The notes under the pieces were generated by a model. It was given only the letters and a program-made list of their open reading frames with translations, was not told the DNA's origin and made no database searches. From positions 2,418,001-2,482,000 of the forward strand of contig OZ250142.1 in assembly GCA_965237445.1 (NCBI GenBank): a DNA stretch of 64,000 nucleotides, in the 5' to 3' direction. Of the stretch, positions 1 to 8,825 are shown in pieces. The DNA is from G963668185 sp965237445 (lineage in GTDB: Bacteria > Chloroflexota > Dehalococcoidia > Lucifugimonadales > G963668185). Both the position numbers and the translations under genes were made by a program. Within the stretch, counting starts at the first letter, position 1. Each line of letters opens with the position of its first letter.

Positions 1-2
1 GG

Positions 3-856
3 CTTGCCCAAAAGTTCGACGGCGAGATCGTAAGCGCAGACAGCCGGCAGGTGTACCTGTACATGGACATCGGTACGGCAAAGCCATCGGCGGCTCACCG
101 GCTGCTGGTACCTCATCACCTCATCGACGTCGTAACGCCGGACGTAACTTTCAGCCTCGTTCAGTTTCTCCGCGAGGCCAGGCGCGCGGTCCGGGCATAC
201 AGGAGCGCGGCAGACTGCCGATTCTCGCGGGCGGCACAGCGCAGTACGTCTGGGCCCTGCTCGAAGGTTGGCAGGTACCGGAAGCGATGCCGGATCTGGC
301 ACTCCGCAGCGAACTGGAACAGCGGGCAGTGAGCGAAGGCGCCCAGGCACTTCACTTCGAGCTACAGACACTTGACGCTCGCAGGGCCTCCGAGATTCAA
401 CCCGCAAACGTCCGCCGCGTAATTCGAGCTCTCGAAGTGCACCACGCGCTCGGAACGCGCGGTGGTCCCCGCAAGGTGGAGCCGCCGTACCGGATGAAGA
501 TCATTGGCCTTGCGTTGGAGCGCGAGGAGCTTTACCGGCGTATCGATACTAGGGTCGACAGGATGATCGGTGAGGGCTGGCTGGACGAGGTCGCCGCGCT
601 GATGCATCGCGGATACGGCCTGGACAACTCGGCCATGTCTGGCGTGGGGTACCGCGAGCTTGGTCTGTGCCTTGAGGGCAAGCTGGCGCTCGAGGAGGCG
701 GTTGAACGGGCCAAGTTCCGTACGCACAGGTTCGCCCGCAGCCAGCACGCGTGGTTCCGCAAGGACGACGCCCGGATCGCTTGGTTGCCAACTTCGCAGC
801 AAGGAATTGAAGCGGCGGAAACTGGGACTGGCGCATGGCTTGAAAGTGCGTTGTGA
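3..856 (+). CDS. miaA: tRNA dimethylallyltransferase MiaA, 5'-partial and frameshifted
   Basis: MiaA adds a dimethylallyl group to N6 of A37 in tRNAs that read U-starting codons. The window opens inside the gene. From base 3 the frame reads GEIVSADSRQVYLYMDIGTA, the family's conserved substrate-binding stretch, and continues to RRAVRA near base 196. The family sequence then resumes in another frame (GRLPILAGGTAQY from base 209) and runs to the TGA at 854-856, with the later VDRMIGEGWLDEV and GVGYREL motifs intact. One net base is therefore missing or extra near 197. The 5' end and the P-loop lie outside the window. The shift may be a real mutation or a sequence error; no slippery run is visible there. 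The gene is followed by dapF on the same strand, 52 bases on. Confidence 0.85.
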   Translation, partial: CPKVRRRDRKRRQPAGVPVHGHRYGKAIGGSPAAGTSSPHRRRNAGRNFQPRSVSPRGQARGPGIQERGRLPILAGGTAQYVWALLEGWQVPEAMPDLALRSELEQRAVSEGAQALHFELQTLDARRASEIQPANVRRVIRALEVHHALGTRGGPRKVEPPYRMKIIGLALEREELYRRIDTRVDRMIGEGWLDEVAALMHRGYGLDNSAMSGVGYRELGLCLEGKLALEEAVERAKFRTHRFARSQHAWFRKDDARIAWLPTSQQGIEAAETGTGAWLESAL

Positions 857-908
857 TAGACTTCCCAAGTACGAATTGCGCATTTGCGACTGAGGAGCGT
901 AAGCAGGC

Positions 909-1751
909 TTGAGATTCACGAAAATGCACGGCGCCGGCAACGATTACGTTTATGTCGACGCCCGCAGCAAGAACGCCGAATGGCCGGCGGTGTCCGTCGC
1001 GATCAGCGACCGGCACACGGGCATTGGCTCCGACGGCCTGATTCTGCTCCTGCAGTCCGATTCCGCTGACTTCCGAATGCGCATGTTCAACGCGGACGGC
1101 TCCGAGGGCGAGATGTGCGGCAACGGCATTCGCTGCCTGGCCCGGTTCGCCGTGGAACACGACGCCGTGTCTCCAGAGAAATCCCCCATGGTCGTTGAGA
1201 CGGCCGCTGGCAACCTGGAAGTTACGCCTCTCTGGCATGACGGGGAGTTTTCCCGAGCGCGGGTCTCTATGGGCCTGCCGAGACTGGCTCCGCACGAGAT
1301 ACCGGTCATAGCGGACGCTGGCGATTCCGTGATCGACTTTCCAATCACCGTTGATGGCCGCGAATTCAAGATTACGTGCGTAAGCATGGGTAATCCCCAC
1401 GCAGTCGCGTTCATAGACGAACCCGTGGATGACGTGCGCCTGGACGAGTTGGGCCCATTGGTGGAGCATCACCCGATGTTTCCTCAGCGCGTGAACTTCG
1501 AAATCGTGAATGATCTTGGAGCCGGACGCCTTCGCACTCGAGTTTGGGAGCGCGGCTCCGGACTTACCATGGCCTGCGGTACCGGAGCATGCGCCGTGGC
1601 CGTGGCCGCCCGGATGCACGGGTACACAGAAGACAGGTCGATCGTCGAACTGCCGGGTGGAGACCTGACAATCGAATGGCCGGGTGAAGGCCCGGTCGTG
1701 ATGGAAGGCCCTGTCTCAAGGGTGTTCGATGGCGAATGGCATTGCGGATGA
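909..1751 (+). CDS. dapF: Diaminopimelate epimerase DapF
   Basis: DapF converts LL- to meso-diaminopimelate, the last step before lysine or peptidoglycan use. The 280-residue product has the family length. It carries the two catalytic cysteines in MCGNGIRC (Cys70) and ACGTGAC (Cys223), plus the N-terminal KMHGAGNDY and the GNPHAV motif. The start is TTG at 909, preceded by GAGGAG at 891-896, because the conserved N-terminus RFTKMHGAGND begins directly there. It lies just upstream of dapL, so the two successive lysine-pathway steps are encoded together and probably cotranscribed. Confidence 0.96.
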   Translation: MRFTKMHGAGNDYVYVDARSKNAEWPAVSVAISDRHTGIGSDGLILLLQSDSADFRMRMFNADGSEGEMCGNGIRCLARFAVEHDAVSPEKSPMVVETAAGNLEVTPLWHDGEFSRARVSMGLPRLAPHEIPVIADAGDSVIDFPITVDGREFKITCVSMGNPHAVAFIDEPVDDVRLDELGPLVEHHPMFPQRVNFEIVNDLGAGRLRTRVWERGSGLTMACGTGACAVAVAARMHGYTEDRSIVELPGGDLTIEWPGEGPVVMEGPVSRVFDGEWHCG

Positions 1752-1764
1752 AGGGGTCCCAGAC

Positions 1765-2952
1765 ATGAATCTCTCCAAGCGGCTCGAGAAGGTGCCGCCA
1801 TACCTGTTCTTCGAGATCAGCAGAAAGATCGCGGCGAAGAAACAGCAAGGCATCGATGTCGTGAGCTTCGGCATAGGCGATCCGGACCTTCCGACACCGG
1901 CGGAGTCAATCGCAGCACTACGCGATAAAGCCTCGGTCCCGGGCTACCACAGATACCCGGAGTCGGACGGCCTACCGTCGTTTCGACAGGCCGTGGCACG
2001 CTGGTACCACCGCAGGTTCGGCATCGCACTGGACCCGGATTCGGAGATCATTTCGCTGATAGGGGCCAAGGAAGGGATCGGACACGCGGCGCTTGCGTAT
2101 GTGGACCCGGGAGACGTGGTCCTAGTACCGGACCCGGGCTATCCCGTGTACTCGGTTGGCACGTGGTTCGCGGGCGGCGAGTGCCATTGGATGCCGCTCC
2201 TTGAGGAGAACGGCTGGCTGCCTGACCTCGCCGACATACCAACGGACGTTGCCAAAGCCGCCAAGACGATGTGGCTGTGCTACCCGAACAACCCGACGGG
2301 CGCCGTTGCGGACGCGTCGTACTTCGAGAGCGTTGTCGAGTTCGCCAGGGCCCATGACGTTATGGTGCTACACGACGCTTGCTACTCGGACGTGACTTTC
2401 GATGGCTTTCGGCCGATCAGTTTCCTGGAGACTCCCGGCGCTATGGATGTTGGCATGGAGTTCCACTCACTGTCCAAGACGTACAACATGACCGGCTGGC
2501 GGCTCGGCATGGCCGTTGGAAACTCCGATCTTGTCTCCGCGCTGCTGGTGGTTAAGTCAAATCTCGACTCCGGCGTTCCGGGAGCGATCCAGGAAATGGG
2601 GATCGCCGCCTTGGAGGGGCCTGAGAACTGGATAGACGACAGGAATCTCGTGTACGAGCGAAGGCGCGACCGCGCCGTGGAGGTCCTTGAGAGCATTGGG
2701 CTGCGCCTTGACCCTCCAAAGGCGGGCCTTTACGTCTGGGCGCGAGTACCTGAAGGACACACGTCGGCCGGGTTTACGGAGCTCCTGCTCGAGGAGAGGA
2801 ACGTAGTAGTTACTCCAGGCAACGGCTTCGGCCCAAGCGGCGAGGGCTACATCAGGCTCTCGCTGACGATCGACGACGAGTCGCTCGAAGAGGGGCTCAA
2901 CCAGATCGCGGGCTGGGAGATTCCGTCTCCGGCCGGCGAAGGCTCCAGCTGA
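1765..2952 (+). CDS. dapL: LL-diaminopimelate aminotransferase DapL
   Basis: This class I/II PLP-dependent aminotransferase makes LL-diaminopimelate from tetrahydrodipicolinate in the one-step DapL route. Seen in the 395-residue product are FGIGDPDLPTP near the N-terminus, YPNNPTGA, the DACYSD aspartate region and the PLP lysine in SLSKTYNMTGWRLG (Lys238). The ATG at 1765 was preferred over 1729 because MNLSKRLEKVPPYLF matches the usual family N-terminus and AAGGGG lies just before it. The stop of dapF is 13 bases upstream. Assignment as DapL rather than a generic aspartate-type aminotransferase rests partly on the dapF neighbour. Confidence 0.9.
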   Translation: MNLSKRLEKVPPYLFFEISRKIAAKKQQGIDVVSFGIGDPDLPTPAESIAALRDKASVPGYHRYPESDGLPSFRQAVARWYHRRFGIALDPDSEIISLIGAKEGIGHAALAYVDPGDVVLVPDPGYPVYSVGTWFAGGECHWMPLLEENGWLPDLADIPTDVAKAAKTMWLCYPNNPTGAVADASYFESVVEFARAHDVMVLHDACYSDVTFDGFRPISFLETPGAMDVGMEFHSLSKTYNMTGWRLGMAVGNSDLVSALLVVKSNLDSGVPGAIQEMGIAALEGPENWIDDRNLVYERRRDRAVEVLESIGLRLDPPKAGLYVWARVPEGHTSAGFTELLLEERNVVVTPGNGFGPSGEGYIRLSLTIDDESLEEGLNQIAGWEIPSPAGEGSS

Positions 2953-4208
2953 GGAATCCCATCTCGAAAAAGCTCCGTGCCACAGCACGGCCCGTAGAGA
3001 GGGCGCTCCTCCTGGGCATCCAGGTCAAGGGCAAGAGGCGTTCCGGCGGGTGGCGGCTCGATGACTCTCTGGCCGAACTGGGGGACCTTGCCACTGGAGC
3101 AGGCGCTGAAGTAGTCGACACAATGCCGCAGCGCATTCCCAGGCAGACGCCTTACTACGTGGGCAAGGGCAAGCTCGATGAGCTTCGGGCACTCTGCAAA
3201 GCGGACGTCTTCGATACGGTGATCTGCGACGACGAACTCACTCCCACGCAGCAGCGTAACCTCGAAAACGCGCTTGGAGGCGCCAAGGTCATTGACAGGA
3301 CTGCCCTGATCCTGGATGTTTTCGCGAACCGCGCCCAGACGCGTGAGGGCCGCCTGCAGGTGGAGCTCGCGCAGCATGAGTACCTGTTGCCTCGGCTGGC
3401 GGGGCAGTGGTCGCATCTGGAGCGCCTGGGCGGCGGCATTGGAACGCGCGGCCCCGGCGAGACTCAGATCGAGACGGACCGGCGTCTGGTACGCAACCGC
3501 ATCAAGACTCTCAAGCGAAACCTGGAAGACGTTCGGCGCCATCGTGAGCTGTACCGCTCTCAGCGTCGCGATAGCGGCGTGCCCGTGGTATCGCTTGTTG
3601 GGTACACCAATGCTGGCAAGAGCACGCTGCTCAACGCCATGACGAAGGCCGGCGTTCTGGCTGAGGACCGGCTCTTCTCCACGTTGGACCCGGTCACCAG
3701 GAGGCTCAGATTGGCCTCCGGACGGGCGGTACTGCTAACAGACACTGTTGGATTCATTCAGAAGCTTCCAACGGCGCTCGTGGCCGCTTTCAGGGCCACT
3801 CTGGAGGAGATTTCAGAGGCGGCGCTGGTCCTTCACGTGCTGGACGCCACGCATCCCAATGCGAGGGAACAGGCGGTGGTCGTTACTCGAATGCTTGACG
3901 AGCTCGATGTCGCCGGCAGGCCGAGAATCGTCGTCGCGAACAAGATCGACATGCTGGAGAACGGGCCCGCGCCCGGCACGGCGGACGGCGAGCCTTATCT
4001 TCCCGCAGGACCGGACCTGAGCGTCAGTGCGTCCGGACTTAACCGCTCAGCTGAAGACCGGGGGATAGTACCGCCGATGGCCGCGGAGCGAATCGTGTAC
4101 ACCTCGGCGGTTACTGGAGCCGGAGTCGAAAGACTCAAGCAGGTGATCGAGGAACTGCTCGATTCGCTCGCGGACGAGCCAGTCACGGCCGCGGCAGAGA
4201 CCCTTTAG
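2949..4208 (+). CDS. hflX: Ribosome-associated GTPase HflX
   Basis: HflX is a GTPase that binds and splits stalled ribosomes. The product has the HflX N-terminal domain with YYVGKGKLDEL, the linker motif GPGETQIETDRR, the G1 P-loop GYTNAGKST, G3 DTVGF and G4 NKID. The first conventional start is ATG 3123, but the same frame is open upstream and encodes family-like sequence (RPVERALLLGIQV, then ELGDLATGAGAEVV). The N-terminal domain therefore starts before 3123. No ATG, GTG or TTG exists there; CTG at 2949 with GAAGG upstream is a candidate, and a small sequence error is the alternative. It overlaps the dapL stop by a few bases. Confidence 0.88.
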   Translation: MRNPISKKLRATARPVERALLLGIQVKGKRRSGGWRLDDSLAELGDLATGAGAEVVDTMPQRIPRQTPYYVGKGKLDELRALCKADVFDTVICDDELTPTQQRNLENALGGAKVIDRTALILDVFANRAQTREGRLQVELAQHEYLLPRLAGQWSHLERLGGGIGTRGPGETQIETDRRLVRNRIKTLKRNLEDVRRHRELYRSQRRDSGVPVVSLVGYTNAGKSTLLNAMTKAGVLAEDRLFSTLDPVTRRLRLASGRAVLLTDTVGFIQKLPTALVAAFRATLEEISEAALVLHVLDATHPNAREQAVVVTRMLDELDVAGRPRIVVANKIDMLENGPAPGTADGEPYLPAGPDLSVSASGLNRSAEDRGIVPPMAAERIVYTSAVTGAGVERLKQVIEELLDSLADEPVTAAAETL

Positions 4209-4622
4209 CCGCTAAGCGCCTCATGAACGGGCCGCCGATCGTGCTGTGCGCGGTGGAGCGATCCATAGAGGCCTTGTTTTGTCCCAATACGTACCCGAAG
4301 TAGGGTAACGCTCAAAACGCGCCTCTGAGGGCCTTCTGTGACAGGGCCAATTTCAGCCGCCTCGCAAGAATCAACTAGAGGGCAGGCGTTTTCTGCGTTG
4401 AAGAGCCGTCTACAGTGCCGGCAGGGCGCGATTCTATAGGTTCGCACTATAGATGTTATGTGAAGTCAGAGTACCATTACGTTGCTGTCCAGTCCTGTAC
4501 TTGACATAACATGTCGACACATCGGGCTGAGTGGCCATGGCTTCCATGCGATATGTTGGTTCGTGCCGAAATCTCGCCCCCAGAGTGTCCAGTCTTCCGG
4601 CCGGTCTTCCGGGCTGTCCAGT
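4209..4622. other. Intergenic region between convergent hflX and TIR-like gene
   Basis: No gene with recognisable protein features is seen. A perfect 9-bp inverted repeat, ATGTTATGT at 4453-4461 and ACATAACAT at 4504-4512, lies between the two convergent genes. It could be a structured 3' region or the ends of a small insertion. The ORFs that cross into 4623 are shadows of the minus-strand gene. Confidence 0.4.
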
Positions 4623-5696
4623 TCACGCGGTCACGCTGATTACACGCGCGGCCGCGAGCGCCTTGAGCAGGTCCAGGCCGAGCTTCTCCGGCCAGCCCGG
4701 GTCGAACGGTACCCTGTTCAGCCCACGGTCCACTGGCTCAGCGTCTGGATTGGTCGCCTCCTCGAGCACCACTACCTTTTCTCCGAAGAGCACGGAGGCT
4801 CCGCCGAGCTGGTAGCCGAGCGAGCTGGCCTCGGAGTTTGCCCCGTCGAAAATCAGGATCCCTGCCGTGCAGTTCCGCATCTCCAGAGCGACTTCCGTTG
4901 GCACAGGGAGACCGCCTCCTGAGGAGGCGTCAGAGTCTACGAATCGGATGTTGAAGGCGGTCAAGGTGCTGCGAACGGTGTCCAGCGCCTTGCTGGGCCC
5001 TGCGTGGCCGACGAAGATCCTGCCCTCGATCCGTGACTGCTCGGTTAGAGTCTGACCGGGTTGATTCGGTTCGGAACTGGCCTTCTCACTTGGCGCTGGA
5101 GGAGCCTCAACCAGCTCGGCGCTCGGCGCTCCATTCGGGTCGCGGCTCCCGAGGTTTACCATTCTGGCGCCGTCGCCTTCCGTCTTGAGAATGTTCACAA
5201 AGATGCCATTGGCGGTGATGATGTCTAGGCACTCGCCGGCAAGTTCCGGATGGACCTTCAACTCCCTCTGAATGAGGTTCCTGGCGTACTCGTCCGCGGG
5301 AACTTGCCGTCCGTTGAACATCTCATAGAAGCGCCTGAACAGGACCGGCTTCAAGGCGGCACCGACGAGTGCGTTGTACCTCTCTTCCGCCGCCTGAGGA
5401 GCTGTTATCGCTTCACCAGTGGGCGTAAGACCGATCACGGGATCGTTGTATGCACCCTCGGTCAGTCCGTACTTGGCGGACGAGTTCAACCGGGTCGTAA
5501 AGGCGCTGCTGGACACGGTCGTCCCCAGCGCTTGCGCAAGCTGGCCGCGGTCTACCGGATACCCTGAAGTCGCCTTCCGGATGGCCTTCGCCACCTCCAA
5601 TGCGTCCTTGAGCGTGTTTACCGGGTACGGCCTCACGAGCCGCGTACGCTTGGCGGGCCTGGGAGCACCGGCGTTCGAATCTTGCCAATTGGCCAT
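4623..5696 (-). CDS. TIR-like nucleotide-binding domain protein with N-terminal winged-helix-like domain
   Basis: The 357-residue protein has a two-part layout. Residues ~25-160 look like a winged-helix region: a repeated helical pattern with GQLAQALGTTVSSSAF and YGLTEG. A charged, proline-rich linker (~180-215) follows. The C-terminal ~130 residues resemble the TIR-like nucleotide-binding family (PF10137-type, as in CBASS Cap12 and Pycsar effectors): RIFVGHAGPSKA as strand 1, AGILIFDGANSEA, then SLGYQLGGASVLFGEKVVVLEE. Where that family usually has Glu-Leu-Gly, this copy reads Ser-Leu-Gly, so NAD hydrolysis is uncertain. A strong AGGAGG precedes ATG 5696. It stands alone on the minus strand with its own promoter and a palindrome in the leader. 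A role as stress or immunity effector is an inference. Confidence 0.7.
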   Translation of the reverse strand: MANWQDSNAGAPRPAKRTRLVRPYPVNTLKDALEVAKAIRKATSGYPVDRGQLAQALGTTVSSSAFTTRLNSSAKYGLTEGAYNDPVIGLTPTGEAITAPQAAEERYNALVGAALKPVLFRRFYEMFNGRQVPADEYARNLIQRELKVHPELAGECLDIITANGIFVNILKTEGDGARMVNLGSRDPNGAPSAELVEAPPAPSEKASSEPNQPGQTLTEQSRIEGRIFVGHAGPSKALDTVRSTLTAFNIRFVDSDASSGGGLPVPTEVALEMRNCTAGILIFDGANSEASSLGYQLGGASVLFGEKVVVLEEATNPDAEPVDRGLNRVPFDPGWPEKLGLDLLKALAAARVISVTA

Positions 5697-5714
5697 CTAT
5701 GGGGTTCCTCCTTG

Positions 5715-5730
5715 TTCAGGCATGCCTGAA
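5715..5730. promoter_or_regulatory. 16-bp perfect palindrome, candidate operator of the TIR-like gene
   Basis: TTCAGGCATGCCTGAA reads identically on both strands. It lies between the predicted promoter and the ribosome binding site of the TIR-like gene, where a repressor would block transcription. No regulator is encoded next to it; the gene's own winged-helix-like N-terminus could bind it (inference). Confidence 0.55.
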
Positions 5731-5746
5731 TGTACCAGGCTGTGAA

Positions 5747-5775
5747 ATGATAATGTTTTTCAAAAGCCATTTCAA
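5747..5775 (-). promoter_or_regulatory. Sigma70-type promoter of the TIR-like gene
   Basis: On the minus strand TTGAAA (5775-5770) and TATCAT (5752-5747) are separated by exactly 17 bases, in an AT-rich stretch unlike the rest of the window. It precedes the gene's AGGAGG by about 40 bases. Confidence 0.6.
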
Positions 5776-6185
5776 TTACTCTTTTCACGCCTTTCAAATC
5801 TTTGCAGGTTTGTTTTCAGGGATTCTGGAATAGATGGGCCTTTCATTTCATGCACAGTGGGCTCCGGAGATCGCTTTTCACCCAATCCCACACACAGGGT
5901 CTCTGGGCCGCGCGACCTGCCAAAGGGCTCCTGCCGTGTCCCGGGCCTATTGCACTCAGGAAAGCCGATCTGGGGCCTTCAATCGTAGTCATAGACAAGA
6001 GGAGGCTCTCATTTGCCTCAGCTCCACGAAAGGCACTGCCGAACATAGGGCTCGCCCGGAGCTGGCTTGTTCAAGGACGAACCTTTTGCTCGGAGCCTGG
6101 CACACGCCCCCCACAGTAGACGCCGCTCGGTCAAGCTGCGTCAGCGTCATATAGAATGGGCCTTAGGTACATAAAGGAAACAGGA
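5776..6185. other. Intergenic region between divergent TIR-like gene and S41 protease
   Basis: No protein-like ORF was recognised. The left end is AT-rich promoter DNA of the TIR-like gene; the rest shows no clear repeat or RNA structure by eye. The 5' control region of the protease gene must lie at its right end. Confidence 0.3.
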
Positions 6186-7484
6186 ATGCTGAAATACATC
6201 AAATCGGTAACTCCAGTGCCGCTGCGCTTGGCTGTTCTCATAGCTGCTGTCGCAGCGGTGACTGTTCTTCCGATCGCGGCGTGCGGCTCAGAAGATGAAG
6301 GCTCGCCCGCCGCCGGCTCGACTTCGATCTACGATCCAATGGTGATTCCCGAGATCACAGAGCCTGAGCAGCCGCTCAAGGCCCCTTCCGAGGTTCCTCC
6401 CGAGCTGAGCACCGTATGGGAGGTATGGGCATACCTGACGCAGGACTACGTCGATCGTTCGTCATTGGACCCGGAGAAGCTGTCTGAAGCCGCTATTCGG
6501 GGAATGCTGGCGGCCCTTGACGACCCGCACACTTCCTACATCAGCCCGGAGATGTTCAGCATCGAGAACGAAGACTATCTGGGAGAGTTCCAGGGCATCG
6601 GCGCCGAGGTGGAGATGCGGCGGGACGGCTTCCTGATGATCAGGGCGCCCATGCCGGGCAGCCCGGCCGAGAAGGCGGGCCTCAAGCCCGGAGACGTCGT
6701 GCTGGCCGTGAACGGCGTTAGCATCGAGGGCCTGAGCCTACTGGAGGCCGTAGCCCTGATTCGAGGGCCGAAAGACAGCCCTGTAATTCTGCTGGTCAAG
6801 CACCTGACGGAAACGGAACCGGTTGAGATCGAGGTGATCAGGGGCGTTATCCCGCTTGTGAGCGTCGTCCTCAGAAGCGAGCCGGGCGCTGAGATCGCTC
6901 ACATCAGGCTGGTGCAGTTCTTCCCAGATACCGCTCAGCAGCTCTTTGAGATGATCGATGAGCAGAGGGACGCCGGAGCGAAGGGCCTGATCCTGGACGT
7001 TCGCAACAACGTTGGCGGATTGCTTTCTTCAACGGTGAATGTTGCCAGCGTGTTCCTGGATGGCGACGGCACGGTGGTCTACGAAGTGGACGGACACGGC
7101 CGGCGCAAGGACTGGATGGCCACGGACGTCCCTTCAGTGAACATTCCTATGGTCCTGCTCGTAAACGAGTTCAGCGCCAGTGCCAGCGAGGTACTGGCCG
7201 GAGCGCTCCAGGACTATGAGCGTGCCACGATCATCGGCGCCACCACTTACGGTAAGGCGGCCGTAAACGTGTTCCGTCCCCTCAACAACGGCGGCGGCCT
7301 GTACATTACGTACGGCAAGTGGTTCACACCGACGGGCCGGTCGCTACACGACAAGGGCGTAACCCCGGACATTCAGGTGCTGGCGGTGGATCCTCGCGAC
7401 GCCGACGTCAAGCAGTTGGAGAAGGCGTTCGAGGTGTTGGCGGAGATGATCCAGGAAGGCTCCCCTTCCGCGGCCGTCAAGTAG
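6186..7484 (+). CDS. S41-family C-terminal processing peptidase, predicted lipoprotein
   Basis: This is a carboxy-terminal processing protease of the CtpA/Prc type, which cleaves envelope proteins at their C-termini. Start ATG 6186 (with AAAGGAAACAGGA before it) gives a signal peptide ending in IAACGS, a lipobox, so the enzyme is probably anchored outside the membrane by a lipidated cysteine. An N-terminal S41 helical region follows (~45-110), then a PDZ domain (DGFLMIRAPMPGSPAEKAGL...), then the peptidase core with the catalytic serine in SASASE and the lysine in TYGKAAV. Length (432 residues) is normal. ATG 6156 in frame is possible but has no comparable ribosome site. smpB starts 7 bases after its stop, so the two are likely cotranscribed. 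Confidence 0.93.
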   Translation: MLKYIKSVTPVPLRLAVLIAAVAAVTVLPIAACGSEDEGSPAAGSTSIYDPMVIPEITEPEQPLKAPSEVPPELSTVWEVWAYLTQDYVDRSSLDPEKLSEAAIRGMLAALDDPHTSYISPEMFSIENEDYLGEFQGIGAEVEMRRDGFLMIRAPMPGSPAEKAGLKPGDVVLAVNGVSIEGLSLLEAVALIRGPKDSPVILLVKHLTETEPVEIEVIRGVIPLVSVVLRSEPGAEIAHIRLVQFFPDTAQQLFEMIDEQRDAGAKGLILDVRNNVGGLLSSTVNVASVFLDGDGTVVYEVDGHGRRKDWMATDVPSVNIPMVLLVNEFSASASEVLAGALQDYERATIIGATTYGKAAVNVFRPLNNGGGLYITYGKWFTPTGRSLHDKGVTPDIQVLAVDPRDADVKQLEKAFEVLAEMIQEGSPSAAVK

Positions 7485-7491
7485 CAGCACG

Positions 7492-7959
7492 TTGGTCAAG
7501 ACCAAGACCGTAACGGTAAACCGCAAGGCCAGGCGCGACTACGTAGTCCTGGAGGCCTACGAGGCCGGCCTGGCTCTGGAAGGCACCGAGATCAAGGCCA
7601 TTCGCGAGGGCCGCGCCAATCTATCGGATGGGTATGCTGCGCCTCGCGACGGAGAGCTGTGGCTCGAGAACGTGCATATCGCGCGTTACTCGTCGTCGGC
7701 CGCCAAGGATAACCACGAACCGAAACGTCCGCGCAAGCTGCTGCTCCACAAGCGTCAGATCCGGCATCTCGCCAGGAGCGTCTCGGCCAAGGGACTGACG
7801 ATCGTCCCCTTGCGCCTCTATCTCAAGGCTGGCCGTGCGAAGGTGGAGCTGGGGCTGGCAAAGGGCCTCAAGAGGTACGACAAGCGACGGGCGATCATCG
7901 ACAGGGAGCGTGAGCGCGAGGCCCGCGATGCGCTGGGCAGGAGGCAGCGAGAAGGCTGA
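7492..7959 (+). CDS. smpB: SsrA-binding protein SmpB
   Basis: SmpB binds tmRNA and delivers it to stalled ribosomes for trans-translation. The 155-residue product has the family hallmarks: RRDYVVLEAYEAGLALEGTEIKA split across the first 35 residues, then GRANLSDGYA, KRPRKLLLHKRQI and the basic C-terminal tail after KGLKRYDKR. The start is TTG at 7492, because the conserved sequence begins right after it. No tmRNA gene was recognised nearby. Confidence 0.97.
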   Translation: MVKTKTVTVNRKARRDYVVLEAYEAGLALEGTEIKAIREGRANLSDGYAAPRDGELWLENVHIARYSSSAAKDNHEPKRPRKLLLHKRQIRHLARSVSAKGLTIVPLRLYLKAGRAKVELGLAKGLKRYDKRRAIIDREREREARDALGRRQREG

Positions 7960-8012
7960 CAGTCTGTACCCTGCTGCGCATTCCTCGAAGACACTACAGG
8001 AAATAGAAGCAA

Positions 8013-8044
8013 AACGGCACGGGTCCTCAAAGACCCGTGCCGTT
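8013..8044. terminator. Rho-independent-type hairpin after smpB
   Basis: A perfect 13-bp stem, AACGGCACGGGTC paired with GACCCGTGCCGTT, closes a 6-base loop. It lies between smpB and the converging small HTH gene and could serve both directions. The T-rich tail is weak (CTGCGTTTGCT). Confidence 0.8.
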
Positions 8045-8085
8045 CTGCGTTTGCTCTGATGTTCCGGCGGTTGCGCCGGATGGGC

Positions 8086-8316
8086 TCAGTTGCTGACCCT
8101 GTGAATCTCCAGGACCTCGCCGGGGGCCAGTGCGACCCTGCGCACGTTGATGCCCAGCTTCAGTAGCCAGTATCCAAGAGTGGCCTTGGATACGCCGAGA
8201 TAGTCAGCGGTTGCTGTCAGACCGCGTTCCGTGACCATCTCGGGCAACATGCTCTCAAGTGCCTGCCCGAACTTGTCCTCTACGGCCGCCATCTTCTTTG
8301 TTTTCCGGTTCATCAT
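8086..8316 (-). CDS. Small helix-turn-helix DNA-binding protein
   Basis: The ~76-residue protein starts MMNRKTKK and carries a helix-turn-helix: TATADYLGVSKATLGYWLLKLG (residues ~37-58) has the A-x3-G-V-S spacing of that fold. ATG 8316 was chosen over the longer ORF start at 8337 because AGGAGG lies 10 bases before it. It is monocistronic and converges on smpB. Its target is unknown. Similar small HTH proteins act as regulators or as remnants of mobile elements. Confidence 0.65.
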   Translation of the reverse strand: MMNRKTKKMAAVEDKFGQALESMLPEMVTERGLTATADYLGVSKATLGYWLLKLGINVRRVALAPGEVLEIHRVSN

Positions 8317-8352
8317 GTTGACTTTGCCTCCTAACAAAGTATCGATGGCCGA

Positions 8353-8382
8353 ATCCTAAACGGGTCACATTACACTGGTCAA
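8353..8382 (-). promoter_or_regulatory. Possible promoter of the small HTH gene
   Basis: On the minus strand TTGACC (8382-8377) and TAGGAT (8358-8353) are 18 bases apart, about 37 bases before the start codon. Confidence 0.4.
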
Positions 8383-8825
8383 TCCGTTTTCATACCTTTT
8401 CCAAGACATTTCTGGGCTTTTCACTGCGGTCTTGAGCTATTTCAGACGTTCTCACAGGCACGTGGATAGCTGAAAAGAGTTAAGCAAACGTCCAGTTGCC
8501 GTTTAAGGAAATATTCTCTAGCTACGAAACGGCCACGATACTGTGCCGGCGGGCGATTCGAGAGCAAGGCTGGCAACCCAGGCAAGCCCTCAGTGCGCGA
8601 AGACGTTCTGTAGGACGCTGTTGGACGAGACCGCCACCATGTATTGACAAAGGCCCAGACTATGCCCGACCTCTTGAAATCCTTTGTCCAGGAGCCTCGT
8701 CCAGTTGTTAACATAATGGAACTGCGGAGAGCGCTCTAATGGCGGCCGACGTCACATTACATGTGGTGCGGTCTTTGTAAGCGCATTCTGGCCGGCGTCA
8801 AGTACGACAGCTATGGGAGTATCGG
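8383..8825. other. Intergenic region before the DUF6391 gene
   Basis: No protein-like ORF was recognised. It is somewhat less GC-rich at its left end. It contains one AGCTACGAAA box (8519-8528) like that of the repeat elements at 25.3, 42.5 and 59.2 kb, but without the following 10-bp repeats. A tmRNA was looked for because smpB is close, and was not found. Confidence 0.3.

Noticed and set aside
190..210. Programmed frameshifts in miaA and imuB
   Set aside because: No slippery heptamer or stimulatory structure is visible at either site; mutation or sequence error is simpler.
549..1619. 356-codon minus-strand ORF across miaA/dapF
   Set aside because: It lies antisense to two clear housekeeping genes and shows no protein family pattern.
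8519..8528. Fourth phased-repeat element
   Set aside because: Only the AGCTACGAAA box is present; the 10-bp units and the GTGCTA...GCATG leader at 158-180 bases are missing.
7960..8825. tmRNA gene near smpB
   Set aside because: No tRNA-like ends, CCA or tag-peptide reading frame could be found.
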